A stretch of DNA of 64,000 bases from CAVQGZ01 sp963712175 (GCA_963712175.1 CAVQGZ010000010.1:1-64000), one strand, 5' to 3'; positions 7,811 to 16,179 are shown, counted from the first letter of the stretch. The notes: a model not told the origin generated them from the sequence alone. Numbers and translations are program-made.

Positions 7811-8113
7811 ATGTCTCGGATCCCACGCACCGGCCTGGTCCTTCTCCTCACCGCGCTCATCAGCGCGGCCACGGCCGCCTCGGCCGCGGCGCGGCCGTGG
7901 CCCGGCGACCCGGTCCCCAACACTCTGCCCCCGACAGAGGTCATCGACCAGGCCACGACGGGCACGTCTCCGCTGTGGCTCTTCGTTCTGGTTGCGGCCG
8001 CTACGAGCCTCCTCGTGGGCGCCGCGGCCTACGTCGCCGGGTCCCGGCGACGCGACGCGGCGAAGCCAGGAGGAGTACCGTCGCCGCAGATCAGCGAAGT
8101 AGCGCTCGGATAG
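7811..8113 (+). CDS. small secreted/membrane-anchored protein
   Basis: 100 aa from the ATG at 7811, preceded by GAAGGGAG at 7796-7803. Residues 1-28 (MSRIPRTGLVLLLTALISAA...) look like a Sec signal peptide or first membrane segment. A second hydrophobic stretch at about 56-78 (LWLFVLVAAATSLLVGAAAY) is followed by Arg-rich SRRRD, a cytosolic anchor. The short region between would be outside the cell. No family is recognised. The gene diverges from a LuxR-type regulator, which may control it, and is followed by a strong hairpin terminator. Confidence 0.7.
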   Translation: MSRIPRTGLVLLLTALISAATAASAAARPWPGDPVPNTLPPTEVIDQATTGTSPLWLFVLVAAATSLLVGAAAYVAGSRRRDAAKPGGVPSPQISEVALG

Positions 8114-8141
8114 GACGACCCGCTTGACGTGGTTGCCCTCA

Positions 8142-8174
8142 CCGTGCCCACCCCATCGAGCGGGGTGGGCACGG
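8142..8174 (+). terminator. perfect 13-bp hairpin terminator
   Basis: CCGTGCCCACCCC (8142-8154) and GGGGTGGGCACGG (8162-8174) pair perfectly around a 7-base loop, 28 bases after the stop of the small membrane protein. The rest of the gap to 8430 shows nothing else. Confidence 0.7.
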
Positions 8175-8429
8175 CCGAACCCACGAGTGCCCCGTGCAGC
8201 AAGGTCAGGACATGCGACAACGGGACGCAAGTCTGGAGCCACGCCCCCTCCACATGGACGCCCGTGCCAGTCCCGACCGCCCCGCTAGGTTCCGCGTGTA
8301 CTCCTACATCGCTGCGGGTTCAGGCATGTGCGGGCGTTGTCCAGCGACTGAGTGACCACGCCTGGAGGGGATGGGCTTTCCGTCGACGCACGACGGTGCC
8401 TGCCGCCGGTTGGGTCAGCCGCGTTCCGG

Positions 8430-8723
8430 TCAGGCGGACTGCAGTGGACGGATGTCGTCGAGCGCTGTGCCGAGCTTGTCTTTCTCGGTCTCGAGGTCGA
8501 AGCGGGTCTGCAGGTTGAGCCAGAACCGGTCGGTGGTGCCGAAGTAGCGGGACAGGCGCAGGGCGGTGTCGGCGGTGATGCGTCGCTTGCCGTGCACGAT
8601 CTCGTTGATCCGGCGTGGGGGGACGCCGATGGACACGGCGAGTCGGTGCTGGGTGACTCCCATCGGCTGAAGGAACTCCTCCAGCAGGATCTCTCCCGGG
8701 TGGATCGGCGTGATCCTCGACAT
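8430..8723 (-). CDS. higA: HigA-family antitoxin (XRE helix-turn-helix)
   Basis: 97 aa from the ATG at 8723 (MSRITPIHPGEILLEEFLQP). That opening and QHRLAVSIGVPPRRINEIVHGKR, then ITADTALRLSRYFGTTDRFWLNLQ, are the standard HigA/VapI pattern: a Cro/C1-type DNA-binding domain. It lies 20 bp downstream of the HigB toxin gene on the same strand, giving the toxin-first order typical of higBA. HigA binds HigB and represses the operon through the palindrome at 9034-9054. In-frame codons upstream of 8723 read through the toxin tail and are not used. Confidence 0.92.
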   Translation of the reverse strand: MSRITPIHPGEILLEEFLQPMGVTQHRLAVSIGVPPRRINEIVHGKRRITADTALRLSRYFGTTDRFWLNLQTRFDLETEKDKLGTALDDIRPLQSA

Positions 8724-8743
8724 GGTTGGCTCCCGACCTTTCG

Positions 8744-9025
8744 TCAGTGGTAGTCCACGACCTCGACGTCCTCGGGACCTGCCGCTGTCCATTCGAAGCA
8801 GATCCGCCACTGCTGGTTGATCCGGATGCTGTGCTGGCCGGCCCGGTCGCCCTTGAGGGTTTCGAGCCGATTACCCGGAGGTGTGCGCAGGTCGTCCAGG
8901 TTCTCGGCCGCGTCCAGCATCGCCAGCTTGCGCAGCGCCGGCCGTTCGATCCGCGGGTCGATGCCGCGCCCTCGCTGGCGTGACCACAGCCCCTCCGTCG
9001 CAGTGTTCCGGAACGACCTGATCAC
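8744..9025 (-). CDS. higB: HigB-family toxin (RelE superfamily)
   Basis: 93 aa from the GTG at 9025: VIRSFRNTATEGLWSRQRGR, then LRKLAMLDAAENLDDLRTPP, GNRLETLKGDRAGQHSIRIN and QWRICFEWTAAGPEDVEVVD. These are the features of HigB/RelE ribosome-dependent mRNA interferases. An upstream ATG at 9037 lies inside a perfect 21-bp palindrome and would add four residues; the GTG start matches the usual MIRSF opening, so it is preferred. The gene precedes higA by 20 bp and diverges from the UPF0158 gene. Confidence 0.9.
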   Translation of the reverse strand: MIRSFRNTATEGLWSRQRGRGIDPRIERPALRKLAMLDAAENLDDLRTPPGNRLETLKGDRAGQHSIRINQQWRICFEWTAAGPEDVEVVDYH

Positions 9026-9033
9026 CACGGGGA

Positions 9034-9054
9034 GCATAACGCGTTGCGTTATGC
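9034..9054. promoter_or_regulatory. perfect palindromic operator of higBA
   Basis: GCATAACGC-GTT-GCGTTATGC, a perfect 9-bp inverted repeat with a 3-base centre, located 9 bp upstream of the preferred higB GTG. Such AT-containing palindromes in promoters bind HigA dimers. The site also lies 53 bp upstream of the divergent gene at 9107. Confidence 0.7.
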
Positions 9055-9106
9055 CTGTCGACTCACCGGGACGAGTCCGCGACAATCCCAGGCCTACGCT
9101 CGTGGG

Positions 9107-9586
9107 GTGCTCAAGCTGGGACAGGTGGACCTCGACGAGATCGCTCAGGCTCTGTCCGACCAGACCGACTACGAGCACCAGTGGATGCTGGACCCCGCGA
9201 CCGGGGAGCTGCACATCTGGACCTCGGACACCGGTCTGGACGGGCAGGACCTGATGGACGACGACGAGCTGGAGGACACGGACCTCATCGCTATCGACCC
9301 GCTGCCGTCGCCTGTCTGGTACGCCGACATGGCCGACTTCGCCGAGCGGATCAGCGACGAGCACGCCTCTCGCCGGCTGGCCCGGGCAATCCGCGGCCGG
9401 GGTGCGTTCCGGCACTTCAAGGACGAGCTGTACGAGGAGTACCCAGACCTGGTGTCGGTGTGGCACACGTTCCGCGACGTCCGCGCCCGGCGACGAGCAG
9501 TTGAGTGGCTGCTCGACGAGGGGCTCATCGACGCCACCGAGGCAGCGCACTATCTGAAGGGTCATCCGGATCCGGCGCTGCCCTGA
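9107..9586 (+). CDS. UPF0158 family protein
   Basis: 159 aa from GTG 9107 (VLKLGQVDLDEIAQALSDQ). It has an acidic middle (DLMDDDELEDTDLIAIDPLP) and a C-terminal WHTFRDVRARRRAVEWLLDE, which resembles UPF0158, a family of unknown function often found near toxin-antitoxin modules or in mobile DNA. The in-frame ATG at 9044 overlaps the higBA operator and is unlikely. Divergent from higBA. No catalytic residues can be assigned. Confidence 0.75.
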   Translation: MLKLGQVDLDEIAQALSDQTDYEHQWMLDPATGELHIWTSDTGLDGQDLMDDDELEDTDLIAIDPLPSPVWYADMADFAERISDEHASRRLARAIRGRGAFRHFKDELYEEYPDLVSVWHTFRDVRARRRAVEWLLDEGLIDATEAAHYLKGHPDPALP

Positions 9587-9822
9587 CCGCGAGCACGGGC
9601 CAAGACCCGCTGCTCGGGTTCTCTGGACAGTGCTCCCGCGACCTACCCCTCGCCGTCACGTTGTGTGCGCCCGCTCGCCGACGCCGGTCGCCAGGGCGTG
9701 GCCAATCGTGACCGATGAGAGGGGTTCCTGCGGGTTGTGGCGGTCACGCAGGATAGGGTGTCAACGCTGGTCAGGGGCATCTTCGGACCTCTGTCCAGCG
9801 GGTTCGGAACAGCCTCACCGTC

Positions 9823-9868
9823 GCTTGTAAACAGGTGGTTAGGGGTTCGAGTCCCCTCGCCGGCTCCA
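9823..9868 (+). repeat. tRNA-Thr(UGU) 3'-half remnant, probable attachment site (copy 2)
   Basis: CTTGTAAACAGG reproduces the anticodon loop (UGU) and 3' anticodon stem. It is followed by TGGTT, an intact T arm, acceptor strand CGCCGGC, T and CCA. The last 35 bases are identical to 2487-2521. The bases upstream (9760-9822) do not provide D arm or 5' acceptor, so it is not a tRNA gene. It marks the right boundary of the toxin-antitoxin island; chromosomal genes begin shortly after. Confidence 0.7.
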
Positions 9869-9879
9869 CGCCCCTCTCC

Positions 9880-9982
9880 GCGTACGCGAACGCACACATT
9901 CGCCGATCCGAGGACGTCCCGACCTGGCCTTTCGTCCCAGCCGTAGTCGCTCAACCCCGCGAATGTGTGGATTCGCGTACGC
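9880..9982. repeat. 103-bp palindromic dispersed element, copy 1
   Basis: Ends 9880-9903 and 9959-9982 are inverted repeats of 24 bases matching at 22 positions; each terminus is GCGTACGC and each inner edge CATTCGC/GCGAATG. The 55-base middle contains CGACCTGGCCTTTCGTC. Two other copies of exactly the same total length occur at 10422 and 48539. No convincing target duplication flanks it. Confidence 0.85.
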
Positions 9983-10035
9983 CGCACCGGCGCAGGCTCG
10001 TCGCGACGACCTGTTCCTCTCGATCAGGGCGGTGG

Positions 10036-10413
10036 TCAGCGGACCAGGAGGGCTACCCAGGCGAGCAGCCGAGCCAGGAGCATGACGGTCATGGCCAGCA
10101 CTGCCGGCCCCGGGTTCTCCCGGCGGGTCAGCCGCCAGGCCGCCACGATCGATGGCGGTAGTGCCGCCGTGGCTGCCGCGGCCACGGGCGCGCACCAGGC
10201 CGGCGGGAAGACGGACAGCCAGGCTCCGCTTGCTGGTTGCCCCGTCGGCGCCGCGGTCGGGCCACTCGGTCTCGAGCGGGTTGACGAAGACCAGCAGCGT
10301 GAAGGGCGTGAAGATGGCGACGTCACTCAGGCTGATGCGCCCCGTTGCGAGAGCGACTCCGTAGAGGGGCCGCAGGAGACCGCCGAGCAGGGCGTTGGCG
10401 AGCTCGCCCCTCG
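10036..10413 (-). pseudogene. membrane-protein gene remnant between two 103-bp elements
   Basis: On the reverse strand one frame reads ELANALLGGLLRPLYGVALA then SDVAIFTPFTLLVFVNPLET. A second frame downstream reads FPPAWCAPVAAAATAALPPS and ends AMTVMLLARLLAWVALLVR. Both have transmembrane-like composition, and joining them near 10,220 would give one short membrane protein. No family is recognised and no start is clear. The region lies exactly between repeat copies 1 and 2. Confidence 0.35.
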
Positions 10414-10421
10414 TGGCCGGG

Positions 10422-10524
10422 GTGTACGTGAGCACACACATTCGCCGATCTGTCGGCCTGCTGACCTGGCTCTTCGTGCCTGCGATGAGCTCGAGGCAAC
10501 GCGAATGTGTGCATTCGCGTACGC
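10422..10524. repeat. 103-bp palindromic dispersed element, copy 2
   Basis: Left arm 10422-10445 and right arm 10501-10524 match as inverted repeats at 19 of 24 positions; the right arm ends ATTCGCGTACGC. The 55-base middle aligns without gaps to copy 1, sharing for example GACCTGGC and TTCGT. It ends 81 bp before the ABC-exporter start. Confidence 0.85.
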
Positions 10525-10605
10525 CACTCGCCGACCACGCCCGTCACCGCCGGGTGTTTCGGGGTGCGCCGCCTCAGCCGGCCGAGTGCGGGTTACCGTC
10601 TGCCC

Positions 10606-12333
10606 GTGACCGCTTTGCTACGCCGGTACCTGGAGCCGTACCGGGGCCCCTTGGGGATCGTGGTCGCACTGCTGCTCGTGCAGGCCTTCGGAAACCTCTA
10701 CCTGCCTGAGTTGAATGCTGACATCATCAACAATGGGGTGGTGGTCGGCGACACCGGATACATCGTTCGGGTCGGGGCCGTCATGCTCGGCGTGACGCTC
10801 GTTCTCGGCGTCGCCGCCATCGTCGCCGTGTACTTCAGTGCCCGCACGGCGATGGGCTTCGGGCGCGACGTGCGTGGCGCGATGTTCCGCTCGGTGCAGA
10901 CGTTCTCGCTTCGCGAGGTGAACGAGTTCGGAGCCCCTTCTCTGATCACCCGCAACACCAACGACGTCCAGCAGGTCCAGATGCTGGTCATCATGGCCCT
11001 GACGATCATGATCTCCGCCCCGATCATGGCCATCGGCGGCGTGGTCATGGCGCTGCGCCAGGACGTCGTGCTGTCCCGGCTGCTGCTGGTCGTCGTGCCG
11101 ATCATGGCCGTCTTCATCGGCTTGGTGCTGTCGCGGGCCGTGCCCCTCTTCCGCGCGACCCAGCGCAAGATCGACCGTGTCAACCAGGTACTGCGCGAGC
11201 AGCTGACGGGCGTGCGGGTGATCCGCGCCTTCGTTCGGGGGGATCACGAGGAGGAGCGCTTCGAGGACGCCAACGCCGACCTCACGGCGACCATGCTGCG
11301 CGTCAACCGGCTCTTCGCGCTGATGATGCCGGGACTCATGCTGATCATGAACCTCTCCAGCGTGGCGATCCTCTGGTTCGGAGGGCAGCGAGTCGACGCC
11401 GGTGAGATGCCCATCGGCAACCTCACGGCCTTCCTCACCTACCTCGTGCAGATCCTCATGGCCGTGATGATGGCGACGATGATCTTCGTGATGGTGCCGC
11501 GAGCAGCGGCCTCCGCCGAGCGCATCCGAGCCGTGCTCGACGTCGCCCCCGCCGTCACCGACCCGTTCGAGCCGACACCCGCGTCGCAGCGGGCTGCCCT
11601 CGAGATGAGCAGCGTCGACTTCGGGTACCCGGGTGCGGAGGAGCCCATCCTCTGCGACGTCTCGTTCTCGGTGGGTCCGGGCGAGGTGACCGCGGTCGTG
11701 GGGTCCACCGGGTCGGGCAAGACGACGCTGGTGAACCTCATCCCCCGGCTCTACGACGTCTCCGCAGGCCAGGTGCTGCTGGACGGGACCGACGTCCGCG
11801 AGATGTCGCGCGACGACCTGTGGTCGCACATCGGGTTCGTCCCGCAGCGGGCCTTCCTGTTCAGCGGCACCGTGGCCAGCAACCTACGGGTCGGCAACCC
11901 GGACGCGACGGACGAGCAGATGTGGCATGCCCTCGCGGTCGCCCAGGCCGCCGAGTTCGTCCGGTCGCTTTCCGAGGGGCTCCAGGCACCCATCGAGCAG
12001 GGCGGGACGAACCTGTCAGGCGGGCAGCGCCAGCGCCTGGCGATCGCCCGGGCCATCGTGCGTCGCCCGGACGTCTACGTCTTCGACGACAGCTTCTCGG
12101 CCCTCGACTACGCCACCGACGCCCGGCTGCGATCGGCGCTTCGTCGCGAGACCAGACAGGCCGCGGTGCTGATCGTGGCTCAGCGGGTCAGCACGATCAT
12201 GTCCGCCGACCGGATCGTGGTGCTGGACTCCGGGCGGGTCGTCGGGGTCGGGTCGCACACCGACCTCATGCAGCGCTGCGACACCTACCGCGAGATCGTC
12301 GAGTCGCAGATCACCGACCTGGACGCCGCATGA
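10606..12333 (+). CDS. ABC exporter half-transporter, degenerate-site subunit
   Basis: 575 aa from GTG 10606. Six membrane helices span residues 1-330 (for example LLLVQAFGNLYLPELNADII, MSAPIMAIGGVV region). The ABC domain has Walker A GSTGSGKTTL at about 365, signature LSGGQRQRLAIARAI at about 470 and Walker B VYVFDDSFSALD at about 490. The catalytic Glu after Walker B is replaced by Asp (DDS), the usual mark of the non-hydrolysing site in heterodimeric exporters such as BmrCD/TM287-288. It overlaps the next half-transporter gene by ATGA, so the two form one dimer, probably exporting a drug or lipid; the substrate is unknown. Confidence 0.93.
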   Translation: MTALLRRYLEPYRGPLGIVVALLLVQAFGNLYLPELNADIINNGVVVGDTGYIVRVGAVMLGVTLVLGVAAIVAVYFSARTAMGFGRDVRGAMFRSVQTFSLREVNEFGAPSLITRNTNDVQQVQMLVIMALTIMISAPIMAIGGVVMALRQDVVLSRLLLVVVPIMAVFIGLVLSRAVPLFRATQRKIDRVNQVLREQLTGVRVIRAFVRGDHEEERFEDANADLTATMLRVNRLFALMMPGLMLIMNLSSVAILWFGGQRVDAGEMPIGNLTAFLTYLVQILMAVMMATMIFVMVPRAAASAERIRAVLDVAPAVTDPFEPTPASQRAALEMSSVDFGYPGAEEPILCDVSFSVGPGEVTAVVGSTGSGKTTLVNLIPRLYDVSAGQVLLDGTDVREMSRDDLWSHIGFVPQRAFLFSGTVASNLRVGNPDATDEQMWHALAVAQAAEFVRSLSEGLQAPIEQGGTNLSGGQRQRLAIARAIVRRPDVYVFDDSFSALDYATDARLRSALRRETRQAAVLIVAQRVSTIMSADRIVVLDSGRVVGVGSHTDLMQRCDTYREIVESQITDLDAA

Positions 12334-14321
12334 GCGCCCACGCCCCGGCGGCCGGACGCCGACCGGGCCCTCCGCCCGGCATGGGGCCCGGCAGGGGTGG
12401 CCCGATGGGCGGGCTGACGGTGCCGGTCGAGAAGTCCCAGGACTTTCGCGGCACGCTGGCCCGGCTCATGCGACGCCTGCACCCCGAGCGCATCGTGCTG
12501 GGCGTCGTCGTCGCAGCAGCGGTGGTCAGCGTCACGCTCAACGTCCTCGGCCCGAAGCTGCTCGGCAACGCCACCACGTTGGTCTTCGAAGGAGCGATCG
12601 GCAGCCGCCTGCCACCGGGCGCGAGCCAGGAGGAAGCCGTCGAAGGGCTGCGCGCCCAGGGGGAGAACCAGCTGGCCGACATGCTCGCGGGCATGGACCT
12701 GGTGCCCGGCGTGGGCGTGGACTTCGGTGCCCTGGGCCAGCTCCTCACGCTGGTGACCGTGCTCTACCTGCTCTCATCGTTGTTCGCGTGGGTACAGGGG
12801 TACCTGATGGCCGGGGTCACCCAGCGGACCGTGTACGGGCTGCGCGCCGAGGTCGAGCGCAAGATCGGCCGCCTGCCGCTCACCTACTTCGACACCCACC
12901 CCCGCGGCGACCTGCTCAGCCGCGTGACCAACGACATCGACAACATCTCCACGACGCTCCAGCAGGTGCTCACCCAGCTCATGACGTCGCTGCTGACCGT
13001 CGTCGGCGTGCTGATCATGATGCTGTGGATCTCGCCGCTCCTGGCGCTCATCTCGCTGCTTGCCGTGCCGTTGTCGTTCGTCGTCACCCTCGGAATCGCC
13101 CGGCGGTCGCAGAAGCACTTCGTCGCGCAGTGGGAGTGGACCGGGCAGCTCAACGGCCACGTCGAGGAGATGTACACCGGCCACGACGTCGTGAAGGTGT
13201 ACGGCCGTCAGCAGTGGGCGACCGACGAGTTCGACCGGCTCAACGAGAACATGTACGAGGCGAGCTACCGGGCGCAGTTCATCTCCGGGATCATCCAGCC
13301 GGCCATGGCCTTCATCGGCAACCTCAACTACGTGGCGATCGCCGTGATTGGTGGGTTCCGCGTCGCCAACGGGACGATGCCACTCGGCGACGTGCAGGCG
13401 TTCATCCAGTACTCGCGCCAGTTCACGATGCCCATCACGCAGGTGGCCAGCGTGGTGAACCTCATGCAGAGCGGGGTGGCCAGCGCCGAGCGCGTCTTCG
13501 AGATGCTCGACGCCGACGAGGAGTCGCCCGACCCCGATCCCCCGGCCCGCCTCGACGGCCTTCGCGGTGAGGTGAGGTTCGAGGCGGTGTCGTTCCGCTA
13601 CGCCCCCGACACCCCGCTGATCGACGACCTGGACCTCGATGTGGCCCCCGGGGAGGCCGTGGCCATCGTCGGACCGACCGGTGCCGGGAAGACCACGCTG
13701 GTCAACCTGCTGATGCGCTTCTACGAGGTCGGCTCCGGGCGCATCACGCTGGACGGGGTCGACACCCGCACGATGACCCGCGACGCCGTGCGAGGAAGCT
13801 TCGGCATGGTGCTTCAGGACACCTGGCTCTTCGCCGGGACGATCCGCGAGAACATCGCCTACGGTCGTGAGGACGCGACCGAGGACGAGGTCGTCGCCGC
13901 CGCCGAGGCCGCCCACCTGGACCACGTCGTGCGCACGTTCCCGGAGGGGTACGACACCGTCCTCGACGACGAGGCGTCCAACCTCTCCGCCGGCGAGCGC
14001 CAGCTCGTCACGATCGCCCGAGCGTTCCTGGCTGATGCACCCGTGCTGATCCTGGACGAGGCGACCAGCTCGGTCGACACCCGTACCGAGGTGCTCATCC
14101 AGAAGGCGATGGCCCGCCTGCGCCACGGGCGTACCAGCTTCGTCATCGCCCACCGGCTCTCGACCATCCGGGACGCCGACACGATCCTGGTGATGGAGGC
14201 CGGACACATCGTCGAGCAGGGCAACCACGACGACCTGCTGGCTCGCGAGGGCGCCTACCACGAGCTCTACACCAGCCAGTTCCTCGGCGGCGAGGAGGAG
14301 ACGCCGCAGCCCGTGGTCTAG
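12330..14321 (+). CDS. ABC exporter half-transporter, catalytic subunit
   Basis: 663 aa. It has a Pro/Gly-rich cytosolic N-terminus (RRPGPPPGMGPGRGGPMGG), then a membrane domain interrupted by a roughly 60-residue extracytoplasmic insertion after helix 1 (about 85-125, with QEEAVEGLRAQGENQLADML). The ABC domain has Walker A GPTGAGKTTL at about 450, signature LSAGERQLVTIARAF at about 550 and Walker B VLILDEATSSVD with the catalytic Glu. The altered signature LSAGE here and the Asp in the partner's Walker B belong to the same composite site, so one ATP site is degenerate, as known for heterodimeric exporters. Coupled to the upstream gene by ATGA. Confidence 0.93.
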   Translation: MSAHAPAAGRRPGPPPGMGPGRGGPMGGLTVPVEKSQDFRGTLARLMRRLHPERIVLGVVVAAAVVSVTLNVLGPKLLGNATTLVFEGAIGSRLPPGASQEEAVEGLRAQGENQLADMLAGMDLVPGVGVDFGALGQLLTLVTVLYLLSSLFAWVQGYLMAGVTQRTVYGLRAEVERKIGRLPLTYFDTHPRGDLLSRVTNDIDNISTTLQQVLTQLMTSLLTVVGVLIMMLWISPLLALISLLAVPLSFVVTLGIARRSQKHFVAQWEWTGQLNGHVEEMYTGHDVVKVYGRQQWATDEFDRLNENMYEASYRAQFISGIIQPAMAFIGNLNYVAIAVIGGFRVANGTMPLGDVQAFIQYSRQFTMPITQVASVVNLMQSGVASAERVFEMLDADEESPDPDPPARLDGLRGEVRFEAVSFRYAPDTPLIDDLDLDVAPGEAVAIVGPTGAGKTTLVNLLMRFYEVGSGRITLDGVDTRTMTRDAVRGSFGMVLQDTWLFAGTIRENIAYGREDATEDEVVAAAEAAHLDHVVRTFPEGYDTVLDDEASNLSAGERQLVTIARAFLADAPVLILDEATSSVDTRTEVLIQKAMARLRHGRTSFVIAHRLSTIRDADTILVMEAGHIVEQGNHDDLLAREGAYHELYTSQFLGGEEETPQPVV

Positions 14322-14323
14322 GT

Positions 14324-14728
14324 CTAGGTGGCCCGGCGCTCGGCCTTCCCGCGGCGCCACGTGACGACCGCGCCGCCGACGCTCATCGTCGCCGCGATCA
14401 CCAGCAGGGTGCTCGGCGGGCTCGACTCGCGGTACAGGTCGTCGGCGACCTGCGAGGGGTCGTCGGGGTCGTAGCGGATGCGCACCGCCGCACCCACCGG
14501 TGGCAGCGCGTAGAGCCGGCTGGTGCTGGCCTGCACCGTCTGCCCGTCCTCGGTCGTGAACTCCACGGTCATCGAGGACGGTTCGCCCGGCGTCGACTCG
14601 ACCACCTCGGCGATGGTCTGCTTGCCGGTCAGCACCAGCCGGTTGGGCCCGAGGTAGGTGATCCCCGCCGCGATCAGCAGGACGAACGCCAGCACGATCA
14701 GCGCCCATCCTCGGGCCCGGGCACTCAT
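14324..14728 (-). CDS. DUF3592 membrane protein
   Basis: 134 aa from ATG 14728, which overlaps the stop of the decarboxylase gene (ATGA). Helix 1 is at about 8-27 (WALIVLAFVLLIAAGITYL). An extracytoplasmic beta-rich domain follows (AEVVESTPGEPSSMTVEF, LPPVGAAVRIRYDPDDPSQ), the DUF3592 signature. A second helix near 108-125 is followed by Arg-rich RRGKAERR. Function unknown. It is probably cotranscribed with the decarboxylase and is convergent with the ABC exporter, whose stop lies 2 bp away. Confidence 0.75.
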   Translation of the reverse strand: MSARARGWALIVLAFVLLIAAGITYLGPNRLVLTGKQTIAEVVESTPGEPSSMTVEFTTEDGQTVQASTSRLYALPPVGAAVRIRYDPDDPSQVADDLYRESSPPSTLLVIAATMSVGGAVVTWRRGKAERRAT

Positions 14729-16179
14729 GGCCGCACCCCGACGGGCGCGGCGCTCTCGTCGATGAGCCTCCACAGCCGCTCGACGTGCTCTGCTCGCGTC
14801 GTGGTCGCCCCGACCGAGACGCGGACGAAGGCCCGTCCGTCGACGACGGACGAGGTGACGTAGGAGTGACCGGAGGCGTTCACTGCGCTCGCCAGCGCGG
14901 TGGTGGCCTCGTCACCGGCCACATGCCGGAACGACACGAGCGCCAGCGATGTCGGAGCCACGAGCACGAGCCGCGGGTCGGCCTCGATGTGCTCGGCGAG
15001 CCCACGTGCCCATTCCATGTGCTCGCGGACGTGCTCGCGGATGGCCTCGGCACCGTAGGAGCGCAGCACGAACCAGAGCTTGAGCGCGCGGAAGCGGCGA
15101 CCGAGCGGCACGTGCCAGTCGCGGTAGTCGAGCACCTGACCGGTCTCGCCGGCCGCGTCGCGCAGGTACGGCGGCAGGATCGACAGGGTCTGGAGCAGCG
15201 GCGCCCGGTCTGCGACGTAGAAGACGTTGGCGTCGAAGTTGGTGAACATCCACTTGTGCGGGTTGAACGTGAAGCTGTCGACGAGCTCGAGGCCGTCGGT
15301 CATCCATTGCAGCTCGGGGCAGATCAGCGCCGAGCCGGCGTAGGCGGCGTCGACGTGGTGCCAGGCACCGACCTTGCGGGCGATCTCGGCGATGGCGCGA
15401 ACCGGGTCGATGGCTGTCGTCCCCGTCGTGCCGATCGACGAGACGACTGCTGCCGGGGTGAGCCCGGCGTCGGTGTCGCGGGCGATTGCCGCCGAGAGGG
15501 CGTGGGGGCTCATGGCGAACACCTCGTCGACGTCGACGAGGCGAACGTGGCGAAAGCCCGCGACCCGTGCCCCCTTCTCCACCGACGAGTGCGCCTGCGT
15601 CGAGGTGTAGACGACGAGGTCGTCGATCCCGCGAACAGCCTCTCCTGAGCCTCGGGCTCGTTCGCGAGCGACGACGAGGGCGGTGTGCGTCGAGTCCGAC
15701 GCGCTCATCTGCATGACCCCGCCGCCCGGCCCGGTGCTGAGCCACGCGGGCGGAAGCCCGAGCAGCTCGACGAGCCAGTCGAGCACGTGTGCCTCGATCT
15801 CGGTGGCCGCCGGGCTTGTCGCCCAGAGCATGCCCTGCTGGCCGAGTCCGGCGGCGGCCAGCTCACCGAGCACCGAGGGCAGGGAGGCGTTCGCCGGGAA
15901 GTACGCGAACCAACCGGGCGCCTGCCAGTGTGTCAGCCCGTCCATGACGACGTCGTCGAGGTCGTCCAGCACCCGGCTGAACGGCTCGGCCTGCTCCGGG
16001 GCGTGCTCGGGCAGCCGCGCCCTGATGTCACCGGGCTGCACGTCCGGGACGATGCGCCGGTCCTCGAGGCTGTCCCAGTAGTCGGCAACCCAGTCGATGA
16101 GCCGGTGCCCGTGCTCGCGGAACTCCTCCGGGCTCATGTGGGGCACGAACGGTGACGCTACCTGCGTGGTCTCGAGCAC
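14725..16179 (-). CDS. PLP-dependent aromatic L-amino-acid decarboxylase family protein
   Basis: 484 aa, the length of group II decarboxylases (DOPA/tyrosine/tryptophan decarboxylases). Key features are HWQAPGWFAYFPANASLPSV, the substrate-channel HSSVEKGARVAG, HHVDAAYAGSALICPE with the His stacking on PLP and the Asp binding the pyridine N, and NPHKWMFTNFD with the PLP-binding Lys. The reaction is decarboxylation of an aromatic (or related) L-amino acid to an amine and CO2 in the cytosol. The exact substrate cannot be read from sequence. It overlaps the DUF3592 gene downstream. An acyl-CoA-binding protein gene follows upstream on the same strand, 30 bp away. Confidence 0.9.
   Translation of the reverse strand: MLETTQVASPFVPHMSPEEFREHGHRLIDWVADYWDSLEDRRIVPDVQPGDIRARLPEHAPEQAEPFSRVLDDLDDVVMDGLTHWQAPGWFAYFPANASLPSVLGELAAAGLGQQGMLWATSPAATEIEAHVLDWLVELLGLPPAWLSTGPGGGVMQMSASDSTHTALVVARERARGSGEAVRGIDDLVVYTSTQAHSSVEKGARVAGFRHVRLVDVDEVFAMSPHALSAAIARDTDAGLTPAAVVSSIGTTGTTAIDPVRAIAEIARKVGAWHHVDAAYAGSALICPELQWMTDGLELVDSFTFNPHKWMFTNFDANVFYVADRAPLLQTLSILPPYLRDAAGETGQVLDYRDWHVPLGRRFRALKLWFVLRSYGAEAIREHVREHMEWARGLAEHIEADPRLVLVAPTSLALVSFRHVAGDEATTALASAVNASGHSYVTSSVVDGRAFVRVSVGATTTRAEHVERLWRLIDESAAPVGVRP

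Noticed and set aside
9823..9868. Functional tRNA gene
   Set aside because: Only the 3' half is present; no 5' acceptor or D arm lies upstream.
9643..9987. Reverse ORF containing GAGEGTRTPNHLF
   Set aside because: Same tRNA-derived artefact at the second remnant.
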